From Acidobacteria bacterium AB60 (lineage in GTDB: Bacteria > Acidobacteriota > Terriglobia > Terriglobales > Acidobacteriaceae), in contig VANK01000002.1 in the NCBI GenBank assembly GCA_008682415.1, positions 372,001 to 436,000 of the forward strand: a DNA stretch of 64,000 nucleotides, given 5' to 3'. The position numbers were made by a program, and so were the translations under genes. Below the pieces are notes generated by a model. It was not told the DNA's origin, did not search any database, and was given only the letters and a program-made list of their open reading frames with translations. Of the stretch, positions 20,485-27,831 are shown piece after piece; the first letter of the stretch is position 1; each line of letters begins with the position of its first letter.

Positions 20485-21366
20485 TTGAAGATTTACCTGG
20501 TTGACGGCACCTACGAGTTATTTCGCCATTACTTTGCCGTGCCCAAGGCGCGCGATGAGCGCGGACGCGAAGTGGGCGCGGTCCGTGGAGTGCTTGCTTC
20601 AGTGCTGGGCATGATGCGCGAGGGCGTTACCCATATCGGTGTGGCGACCGACCACGTGATCGAGTCCTTTCGCAACGAGCTTTGGCCGGATTACAAGACG
20701 GGGGAAGGGGTGGAGCCAGACCTTCTGTCGCAGTTCCCGATTCTTGAAGAGGTGCTGAGCGCGGCGGGACTGACGGTGTGGCCGATGGTTGGGTATGAAG
20801 CCGATGACGCTCTGGCCTCCGCCGCCAGCCTCGCGCTCAACGATCCACGCGTGGAGCAGGTGATCATCTGCACTCCGGACAAGGACCTGGCGCAGTGCGT
20901 GCAGGGCACCAAGGTCGTGCAGCTGGTTCGCCGGACCGGCGTGACGATTGATGAGGAAGGGGTGGTGACAAAGTTTGGGGTGGCGCCGGCTTCGATTCCA
21001 GACTTTCTGGCGCTTGTGGGAGACTCCGCGGATGGTTATCCGGGGCTGCCGGGGTGGGGCGCTAAGTCGACGGCCGCTGTGCTGCGCAAGTTCTCCCATC
21101 TCGAAGCCATTCCGGAGTCCTTCAGTGAGTGGCATGCGAACGTAATGAATGCTTCGACGCTTGCGGCTACGCTGGCGCAGAATCGGGACCGGGCACTCCT
21201 CTTTCGAACCCTGGCTACTCTGCGAAGGGATATCCCGCTGTTCGGAGATGTCGAGGAATTGCGATGGAATGGCCCGCGGGCGGAATTCGATGCGATCGGG
21301 CGGTTGCTGGACAATGCGGTGACCGAGAAGAAGGCAAAGACGGAAAGGGCGGCCAGACGCGATTGA
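20485..21366 (+). CDS. Stand-alone 5'-3' exonuclease (Pol I 5'-nuclease/flap endonuclease family)
   Basis: A protein of about 293 residues made only of the 5'-nuclease domain of DNA polymerase I, without polymerase. Conserved acidic metal-binding clusters are visible: YLVDGTYELFRHYF at the start, YEADDALAS, TPDKDLAQCV and LVGDSADGYPGLPGWGAKSTAAVL, the last being the H3TH-type DNA-binding region. It would trim flaps or RNA primers. The TTG at 20485 is chosen since GGAG lies six bases upstream and MKIYLVDGTYELF is a natural N-terminus; a GTG at 20467 would add six residues. It is a single-gene unit after the permease. Confidence 0.85.
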   Translation: MKIYLVDGTYELFRHYFAVPKARDERGREVGAVRGVLASVLGMMREGVTHIGVATDHVIESFRNELWPDYKTGEGVEPDLLSQFPILEEVLSAAGLTVWPMVGYEADDALASAASLALNDPRVEQVIICTPDKDLAQCVQGTKVVQLVRRTGVTIDEEGVVTKFGVAPASIPDFLALVGDSADGYPGLPGWGAKSTAAVLRKFSHLEAIPESFSEWHANVMNASTLAATLAQNRDRALLFRTLATLRRDIPLFGDVEELRWNGPRAEFDAIGRLLDNAVTEKKAKTERAARRD

Positions 21367-21749
21367 TCCAAGGAATCTGCCCTGCTGGACCCAGGGTAAT
21401 TTTTTCCGATGTTGCGAGCAGTAATTACCGGCACCAGGTAAATTCGACTTCTAACTCCCACATGTAATGAGCTATATGAAATATTTGTTGATCTGATATG
21501 AGGTACGTCACACATATGCACGCATGCGAGTGCTACACTCGACACATACCTTGGTGCTTGAACAATAAGATAAGTTCCGACGGGATCTAATTGGCGTGCG
21601 AGCTTGACTTATCAGTCTTCTTTGCTCAGTAGCCGTTTCCCTTCCGGGCCAAAGCACTCCTCCTGAGTGCGTCTTTCTGCAGTACTGCATCCCTGAAAAC
21701 CAATTGAAGTTAATTGCCGCGCGATCGTGCGTCGCGCAAGGAGAAGACC
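21367..21749 (+). other. AT-richer intergenic region with inverted repeats
   Basis: About 380 bases with lower GC than the neighbours. GGTAATT (21395-21401) pairs with AATTACC (21423-21429), and CGAGTG-CTA-CACTCG (21527-21541) is a perfect hairpin beside the palindrome GCATGC. The first may be a weak terminator for the exonuclease gene; the others may be binding sites or RNA elements for the gene at 21750. No known riboswitch was recognised. Confidence 0.4.
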
Positions 21750-22154
21750 ATGGCGATATTGGGAATTGAGAAGGAAGAAGTATCGGTAGCAATGGATGCG
21801 CTTCAGGAAGCGGAGCGCTGCCGTCGTGAAGCATGCGCCAAGATCAACAAGGACCCGCAGCGCTACGCCGGCTTGATTGGTCAACCCTCGGGATGGTGCG
21901 TGGTCACCGAGAAAGGGTTCTGGAAGCGGTCATTTCACGGCGCGCACGAGCAGAACCTGCTTCGGGACCGCATCGCAAGCGGACATAAGGTGGTCTTAAC
22001 AGTAGGCGTCGTCGCAGACCCGCGTGTTTCCATCACGGCGGACAATCACGTGGCGGAGGTGAGGGTCGCGGACTCGTGCAAGCTGCCGTTCGAGAAACTG
22101 GCAGTCCTTACAGCCCAGGCCAAAATGCACGCGACCTCAACGTTCTTCCGCTAG
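21750..22154 (+). CDS. Hypothetical protein, 134 residues
   Basis: A small soluble protein that I do not recognise. It has a helical N-terminal part with ALQEAERCRREACAKIN, a middle with GWCVVTEKGFWKRSF, and a beta-rich C-terminal half (HKVVLTVGVVADPRVSIT, HVAEVRVAD). There is no signal peptide or membrane segment. AAGGAGAAGACC before the ATG at 21750 is a strong ribosome-binding site and excludes the upstream ATG at 21714. It stands alone between the intergenic region and a strong terminator. Confidence 0.65.
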   Translation: MAILGIEKEEVSVAMDALQEAERCRREACAKINKDPQRYAGLIGQPSGWCVVTEKGFWKRSFHGAHEQNLLRDRIASGHKVVLTVGVVADPRVSITADNHVAEVRVADSCKLPFEKLAVLTAQAKMHATSTFFR

Positions 22155-22163
22155 AAAGAAAGA

Positions 22164-22193
22164 TGGCGCTGTTGCGCAATGGCAACAGCGCCA
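22164..22193. terminator. Perfect stem-loop between convergent genes
   Basis: A perfect 12-bp stem, TGGCGCTGTTGC (22164-22175) with GCAACAGCGCCA (22182-22193), and a six-base loop. It lies between the stop of the 134-residue protein and the stop of the monohaem cytochrome. A-rich bases precede it, giving T-rich transcript on the minus side, so it can serve both genes. Confidence 0.8.
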
Positions 22194-22206
22194 CCGAACT
22201 CTCCTC

Positions 22207-22782
22207 TTAACGCATCGGCATCTCCTGCCGGGCTTGCATCGTTCCCTTCATTTCAGCGTCCGCAACCGGAGCCGCGCCTGCTGCCGCCTTCCAGGCATCT
22301 GAGACCTGCGGTGGCAACTTATCGATGTGGCTGAGAAGGGTTGTGAGTTGCCAAACCTGCTCTTCGCTGAGGACATTCTTCCAGGCCGGCATTCCTGTCA
22401 GGCGGACCCCATGCTCGATGATGTAGTAGTTCTGGTTCTCCGGCATGTCGGGGGTATCTTCGAGGAACTGCGGAGCGCGCGGATAAAGCGACTCGGCCAG
22501 AGGGGCATGGGTGCGGCGAATATCGCCGTGACAACTGGCACAGTTCGCTTGATAGACCTTGCTGGCCGCAACGAGAGTGGCTTCTGTAGGCTGGAGTGGG
22601 TTCTTCGCATTCCCGGCGCGCCGATCGACTGCCGCGTCGAGCGAAGGCATGGCGATCCTGCTTTCGATTGAGCCTACGGCAATATCAGCACGGGGATCGA
22701 AGAGTCCAAGGCGGACATAAGCAAACCCGACGATGAGGATGAGAAGCAGGGCGGCAGCGAGGCCGCCCAGGAACTTAAGCAT
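22207..22782 (-). CDS. Membrane-anchored monohaem cytochrome c
   Basis: A 191-residue class I cytochrome c. One N-terminal hydrophobic helix (MLKFLGGLAAALLLILIVGFAYV) anchors it in the inner membrane with the haem domain outside. The single haem site is CASCH (about 81-85), and the likely distal Met is in RLTGMPAW. The start at 22782 follows AAGGAG. It is the last gene of a three-gene minus-strand unit behind the AMIN-barrel protein (86 bp gap). It could pass electrons between the quinone pool and the heptahaem cytochrome, but the direction is not known. Confidence 0.8.
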   Translation of the reverse strand: MLKFLGGLAAALLLILIVGFAYVRLGLFDPRADIAVGSIESRIAMPSLDAAVDRRAGNAKNPLQPTEATLVAASKVYQANCASCHGDIRRTHAPLAESLYPRAPQFLEDTPDMPENQNYYIIEHGVRLTGMPAWKNVLSEEQVWQLTTLLSHIDKLPPQVSDAWKAAAGAAPVADAEMKGTMQARQEMPMR

Positions 22783-22868
22783 GTCATGACTCCTTGGTGT
22801 GACGTGTGCGTGACGCGGAGCGGCCGACCGATCAACCGTTCGCCCCGGAGGAAGGCGGAAAATGGGGT

Positions 22869-25052
22869 TCAATGCACCGGGCTCTGTGTTTCCACGAATT
22901 CGGGAGCGTTCCTTCCCCGGTCAAGACGGAATCCCCAGCTGAAGTACAACTGCCGGTAGTTCATGGTTGCCCCGTTGACATACGTGTAGCCACTCTGCAG
23001 GTAGGAACGGCGTCCGATATTCACGTCGAAAGAATCATCGACATAGATGGAATTGTGGTTGGTGGTGAAGTGGGATAGCAGATTCTGCTTGCCAACTTGC
23101 ACGTTCCAGAAGGCGCGATTGGTGATCTGCCGGGATAGCGAGAAGACGTTGTAACTTCCCTTTCCGAAGTTACTGTCGAATTTGGAGTAGTGGAAATCGG
23201 CGCGGAACCCGCTGTGCGCAATCTCGCTCCACGATCCCCCGAACATCTGGGTAAGGGAACGGTGCGAGTCGCCTGTCTTCTGACTGACTCCCAAGCTGCT
23301 ATAGAGGGCAACGTTGCGCATCGGCTTGACGTGCACGCCGCCGCTGAGCCCCTGAAAGAGGAGCTTGTCCACCACGCCAGTTCCGACGATGGTGGTTGTG
23401 GCGGTGGGCATGTCCCGGAAGTAGTTGTGGTAGAGATCAAGAGATAGCGCCCGGCTTGGCATGTAGTGGGCTGTGAAATAGCTATGGCTGATCCCAGGGG
23501 CGAGCCGCGCACCCTCCGTCGAGACGCCGCGGCGAGCATCGGCTATCAACGAGTGGTAGAAAGAGAGCTTGTCTTTGTATGAAGCTTCGCTCTCGAAGAA
23601 GGCGAAGGGCCGGTCCAGCTTCCACACGATGGTGTTCACTCCGGCGCCCACCGTTGTGCTGAAGTGAAAGTTGTCGTAGTTGCCCCCTTGGAAGTTGACG
23701 AATGTCCCGCCGGTGCGCTGGTTGGGCCGGTAGTGCCAGGAGTTGATATCGGGCGTGGTGCCGGCGAAGAGGCCCGTGGTGATACCGGGTGACCACTTAC
23801 GCGCGACGTAGGCGCCATCGATCGTATCGAGACTGACTGCCCAGGGAAGATATAACCGTCCGATGCCGGTCGCCCAATGAGACTTAGGGTTGCTGTAATA
23901 CAACTGCATGGTGTAGGTCTTGTTGAGCGACTCCTGGATTGTGGGTTCCTGAAATTGCGAGTGGTCGTTGACACGCCCGCGCCAGTAGCCTTGCAGATTC
24001 CAGTGCGTCCCGAGGATGTTGGTCATGTCGCTCTGAAAAGAGATACCGCGCTGGGTGCTGATGCCCGCGGTGGATCCTTTGCTGCTGATGCTGCTGTAGT
24101 CGAAGCCGATGCGAGCAGCCAGGCGGGTGCCCGGTTCGGACGTTTGCGTCTTAGCCGAGCGAAAGGAACGAGCGATGTCCGGCGCGGAATCGCTCGAGGA
24201 ACTGCTGGCGCCTTCGCGAAGATCGGTCCTGGTCCGTCTCGCTTCCGTCCGGGTTGCGACATTGTGCGAGGCAGCCACTGCGTCCTGTTCGCTGAGTTCG
24301 AGCAGATCGCCTACATGAAGCTCGCCATTGTGCGTCTCCGATTCACAGATAACCGAGTTGGCCGCGACTCCGATGACGCGAACGGTCACGATATCTGGCA
24401 ACGGACTGCCGGTGTCGTCCGTCGGAGCGGGAGGAGCATGATCCGCTTGAGTACGAAGAGTCATGCCAACCTGCAGGCCTGAGTTCGAGCCCCCATCGAG
24501 ATAGATCGTGTTCGCCGCAATGTATTTCACCTTGAAGCCATGCGGCTTAGTGGGTGACTCGGTCCGAGGTTTCTGCTCTCTGGTGGCGATGGATGGATCA
24601 GCGGCTTGCGCAGGGCGGGCGGGCCGGCCAGGCGCCTGAAGATCCTGGGTAATGGTTGATGCAGGAAGGATAGAAGGTACCGGAAGGATACTCAGGACAA
24701 ACTTGTTGCCCGCCGATTTGACGGCATAGGGATGATTGGCCCCGATCTCAGCCACAATCCGTGTTGTGGCTGGATGATCGGGGTCGCTCTCGGCGTGAAC
24801 ATCCTTCACGCCGTTGCGATTGATGGAGAGATACTCCGAATGTTGCGCGAAGGATACCTCAGGAAATTTGATGACGAGCTGCGGCGGATTGCCCTCAACG
24901 GTAATCACAGGCTTGGCGGGGCTGGTGAGGTTCGCCTCAATACGAACCTCGTTGCCTTCCGGCGCAACATAGATTGTCTTGATCTCAGGATCCATGCTGG
25001 ATGCGGATGCGGCAGACGCGCTCACCGCGAGCAGAAGAAGCTGGCTTGACAT
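22869..25052 (-). CDS. AMIN-domain protein with probable outer-membrane beta-barrel
   Basis: A 727-residue exported protein. After a short hydrophobic start (MSSQLLLLAVSASAASA) comes an AMIN-like domain (about 25-120: EVRIEANLTSPAKPVITVEG, PPQLVIKFPEVSF), a Pro/Ala linker, a small beta domain (about 170-255: IYLDGGSNSGLQVGMTL, VGDLLELSEQD) and then about 400 residues rich in alternating hydrophobic and aromatic strands ending YFSWGFRLDRGRNAPEFVE, which reads like an outer-membrane barrel. AMIN domains bind peptidoglycan in secretins and amidases. Sitting 19 bp after a heptahaem cytochrome gene and before a monohaem one, it could be the porin part of an electron conduit. The ATG at 25052 has GAGGTG upstream; the frame continues upstream through the cytochrome gene without similarity. 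Confidence 0.65.
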   Translation of the reverse strand: MSSQLLLLAVSASAASASSMDPEIKTIYVAPEGNEVRIEANLTSPAKPVITVEGNPPQLVIKFPEVSFAQHSEYLSINRNGVKDVHAESDPDHPATTRIVAEIGANHPYAVKSAGNKFVLSILPVPSILPASTITQDLQAPGRPARPAQAADPSIATREQKPRTESPTKPHGFKVKYIAANTIYLDGGSNSGLQVGMTLRTQADHAPPAPTDDTGSPLPDIVTVRVIGVAANSVICESETHNGELHVGDLLELSEQDAVAASHNVATRTEARRTRTDLREGASSSSSDSAPDIARSFRSAKTQTSEPGTRLAARIGFDYSSISSKGSTAGISTQRGISFQSDMTNILGTHWNLQGYWRGRVNDHSQFQEPTIQESLNKTYTMQLYYSNPKSHWATGIGRLYLPWAVSLDTIDGAYVARKWSPGITTGLFAGTTPDINSWHYRPNQRTGGTFVNFQGGNYDNFHFSTTVGAGVNTIVWKLDRPFAFFESEASYKDKLSFYHSLIADARRGVSTEGARLAPGISHSYFTAHYMPSRALSLDLYHNYFRDMPTATTTIVGTGVVDKLLFQGLSGGVHVKPMRNVALYSSLGVSQKTGDSHRSLTQMFGGSWSEIAHSGFRADFHYSKFDSNFGKGSYNVFSLSRQITNRAFWNVQVGKQNLLSHFTTNHNSIYVDDSFDVNIGRRSYLQSGYTYVNGATMNYRQLYFSWGFRLDRGRNAPEFVETQSPVH

Positions 25053-25071
25053 GGTCAGATTCACCTCAACC

Positions 25072-25734
25072 TCACTTGGGTAGATTTCCGGGGTTAAAGA
25101 CAGCACCGGCCCAGTTGTCCATGGACAGGTGACACTCACGGCACTCAGTGGAATAACCCAAGGCGCGGTGGTTCGGGGAAGTTGCGCTGTCGTAATCCTT
25201 TGCATGGCAGCTGATGCATTCGGTGGAAAGACCGAATCGATTGAACTGCCCGATTGTTCCGACCTTGTGACAGGAGTAGCAATCGACGGCAGCATGCGCT
25301 CCTATGAGGGGAAATCGATCCTGGTGCTCGTTGATGTTGTGGATCGATACCTGCCATCCGTTGGTGTTGTGGCACAGTTCGCATTCCGCGCCGTTCTTGC
25401 GGCGATGAAGGTCGGCATGACAGTCCTGGCACTTGCCGGGGGTGTTCGCAAAGTTGAGATCCGCGTGGCAGTCGCGGCAGGCAACCGCCGTGTGACGGCC
25501 GCGCAGCGGGAAGCCGGTGCGCGCGTGATTGAATCTGATCCTGCTGCGGATGACCTTCCAGTCCTGAGGGGTATGACAGGTTGCGCAGGGAATGTTCAGC
25601 TTGCCGTGCGGGCTCTGCGTTTGTGCCACAGGTGCTGGTGAGTCGAAGATAGAGATGCCCGTAGAGAGCGAGATAGCGAGGATGAGGGAAATGACGGAAG
25701 AAGATAACACCAGGATTCTCCTGCATAAAGACAC
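25072..25734 (-). CDS. Heptahaem cytochrome c
   Basis: A 220-residue exported multihaem cytochrome with seven CxxCH sites at residues 50, 86, 102, 118, 152, 173 and 198 (CATCH, CRDCH, CQDCH, CELCH, CYSCH, CISCH, CRECH). Two internal repeats share the pattern FPLxGxHxxVxCxxCH. Such dense haem packing makes a molecular wire in the periplasm. The GTG at 25734 is preferred because it gives a proper signal peptide (SLCRRILVLSSSVISLILA); a GTG at 25710 has a better-spaced AGGAGA but loses the two arginines. It is the first gene of the unit with the AMIN barrel and monohaem cytochrome. Confidence 0.85.
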   Translation of the reverse strand: MSLCRRILVLSSSVISLILAISLSTGISIFDSPAPVAQTQSPHGKLNIPCATCHTPQDWKVIRSRIRFNHARTGFPLRGRHTAVACRDCHADLNFANTPGKCQDCHADLHRRKNGAECELCHNTNGWQVSIHNINEHQDRFPLIGAHAAVDCYSCHKVGTIGQFNRFGLSTECISCHAKDYDSATSPNHRALGYSTECRECHLSMDNWAGAVFNPGNLPK

Positions 25735-26591
25735 ACATGGGGCGCGGCCTCCTTTCGAGACGCGTTGGGTGGCATTTTCCTTGTGCGCCAGTTAGAGAAC
25801 ACGGCGCGCGTGAGCGCACGTGTCCCAGCCTGCGTTCAACGTTGAGTGCAGGCCAAAGGCGCAGTGCCCATCCGATGTCATGACTAAGGCAAGCAGGCAT
25901 ATGCGCCCGCAGGCCCGTCAAGCGACGGACAGAAGGAAAACGAGCTTAGTTGTGTGCGGTATCTGAAGGATAAGTCGAGTTTGGAGTTATGTATCCCGGT
26001 GCCGGGTCCTGGCGGGAGAGGTTATGCGGAGGGACGGAACAATGTTGCAGGTCGATGGAGACAAAGCTTCCAGGTGATTGGTGAGCAGATGAGTGGGGGA
26101 CAGTCTGCAGAGAAGCACAGCTATAACTCCTTTCAAGGACTGGCAGCCTGGGTCGAGCATTGCTGACTTATCTGCATGCTCTTTGCAGTGTTCCAATTCG
26201 ATAGGTGATTTCATCATGTGCGGCTGCCTGTCTTCTTTGTCGTGCATAAGACAAGCCACAGGATGACAGCGTTAATTGAGCAATCGAATTGCTGCATACG
26301 AGTGCAACTCGCATGCCAAACTTGGCGGATAAGCAACCAATTGCTGGAGCACGGTTTAAACAAAGAGTCCGATTCAGCGACCGCGTAATTTCGTTACTGA
26401 AAGGTAACTTTTTCGTCATCTCTGCAGTTTTTGCAAGTCGCAACAACGGCTATGTCATTGATTGTCCATGTTCTTGTGGGTGCATGATGAATCTTTCTAT
26501 CGATTCCATGAAAGTGCGCCGTCCTTGAATCCTTCGCATTCTGCTCCTTGCGTGGCTCCGTCCCAAACGGGGAGAATCGTAGGAACGAGAC
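25735..26591. other. Long intergenic region between divergent genes
   Basis: About 860 bases without a supportable gene. It must contain the promoters of the heptahaem unit (minus) and the TPR gene (plus). GC content drops sharply in its right half. AGCAAT-CGA-ATTGCT (26279-26293) is a perfect dyad and CGAGT-GCA-ACTCG follows a few bases later. Short frames here lack ribosome-binding sites. An unrecognised small RNA or regulator site is possible. Confidence 0.4.
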
Positions 26592-27752
26592 ATGGAGAAA
26601 CATTCGAGGATCATTCTGCCGGTTGCCATGCTTGCTTGTGGTCTTACGGCAATTGCCCAGGCAGGCTCAAGCGCAGAGCGGCAGCAGGCGCTTTCCCTGG
26701 AACAACAGGGGCGCAATGTCGAGGCAGAGTCGGCTTGGCGTGCCCTCTCTGTTCGCAATCCATCGAGCCCGGAGCCGCTCGCGCACCTGGGCCTCTTGGA
26801 ATCCCGCCAGGAGCACTACCCAGAGGCAATCCGCTACTACCGCCAGGCACTCGCCATCGCGCCGAACATGCCGGCGCTGCGCCCCAACCTCGGCCTGGCT
26901 TACTTCAAGAGCGGCGATTATCGAAATGCTCTCGCGATGTTTCAGCCCATCCTCAAGTCGCATCCTGACGATCCGCAGTTCACACTCCTGGTGGGAATGT
27001 CGTACTACGGCCTGGGAGAGTACGCGCAGGCGACCACCTATCTCACTCGGGCGGCGGCTCGCGATCCGCAGAATCTCACCCTACTCCTCACGCTTGCGCA
27101 CAGCTGCCTGTTTGCACACCAGTATCCGTGCGTCCTCGACACCTTCCATAAGATCGTGGCCTTGAATGCTGAATCTGCCGAGGCGGACATGCTGGTAGGG
27201 GAGGCACTGGATGAGATGAAGGACCCCGTGGGCGCACAGAGAGAGTTCCGCGCCGCCATCGCTGCGAATCCAAAAGAACCCAATGTGCATTTCGGGCTCG
27301 GATATCTTCTTTGGACAAAAGGGCAGTTCGCCGAAGCGGGGGAGCAATTTCAGGCCGAGCTCGAGAACAACCCCAAGCACGTGCCCGCGATGCTCTACCT
27401 TGCCGACTGCGATTTGCAGAGGAACCAGCCTGACCAGGCGCTGCCCTGGCTCGAGAAGGTAGCGGCGCTCTCGCCGGATAACGCCATGGCGCATCGCGAT
27501 CTCGGGATTCTTTATGCCGATCGGGGTGAAAGCGAGAAGGCGCTCTCCGAACTGCGTCAGGCCATTCGGCTCTCGCCGAAGGATGCGAACGCACACTATC
27601 GACTGGCCCGGCTGTATCGCTCAATGGGGCGCAGGGAAGAAGCGAACGCTGAGTTCAAGACCGTGAGCGGCTTGAACAAGGCCGAAGACGAGAGATTGGT
27701 GAAGGTGATGTCGCGAGCCCCCAGTGCAAACGAACCGACAGCGCCGAAGTAA
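26592..27752 (+). CDS. Exported TPR-repeat protein
   Basis: A 386-residue protein with a signal peptide (MEKHSRIILPVAMLACGLTAIAQA) and then TPR helices to near the C-terminus; about nine units can be counted, for example PEAIRYYRQALAIAPNMPAL, YRNALAMFQPILKSHPDD and SEKALSELRQAIRLSPKD. TPR arrays bind protein partners. It is divergent from the heptahaem cytochrome unit and convergent with the first TonB receptor, so it may help assembly of either, but no direct link is visible. The signal peptide contains a Cys (AC) but no good lipobox. Confidence 0.85.
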   Translation: MEKHSRIILPVAMLACGLTAIAQAGSSAERQQALSLEQQGRNVEAESAWRALSVRNPSSPEPLAHLGLLESRQEHYPEAIRYYRQALAIAPNMPALRPNLGLAYFKSGDYRNALAMFQPILKSHPDDPQFTLLVGMSYYGLGEYAQATTYLTRAAARDPQNLTLLLTLAHSCLFAHQYPCVLDTFHKIVALNAESAEADMLVGEALDEMKDPVGAQREFRAAIAANPKEPNVHFGLGYLLWTKGQFAEAGEQFQAELENNPKHVPAMLYLADCDLQRNQPDQALPWLEKVAALSPDNAMAHRDLGILYADRGESEKALSELRQAIRLSPKDANAHYRLARLYRSMGRREEANAEFKTVSGLNKAEDERLVKVMSRAPSANEPTAPK

Positions 27753-27785
27753 GCGGAACGACGTCAGTTCGTTCTCGAAAAAAGG

Positions 27786-27810
27786 AGGCCGAGGCATTAT
27801 GCCCCGGCCT
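27786..27810. terminator. Bidirectional terminator between convergent genes
   Basis: AGGCCgAGGCA pairs with TGCCcCGGCCT around a TTA loop, one mismatch in eleven. It is preceded by a run of A and followed by TTT, so it works in both directions between the TPR gene (stop 27752) and the TonB receptor (stop 27832). Confidence 0.75.
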
Positions 27811-27831
27811 TTGCGATGAGACCGCCGCGAA

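Noticed and set aside
21367..21749. Riboswitch in the leader of the 134-residue gene
   Set aside because: Dyads are present but no known aptamer core could be matched by eye.
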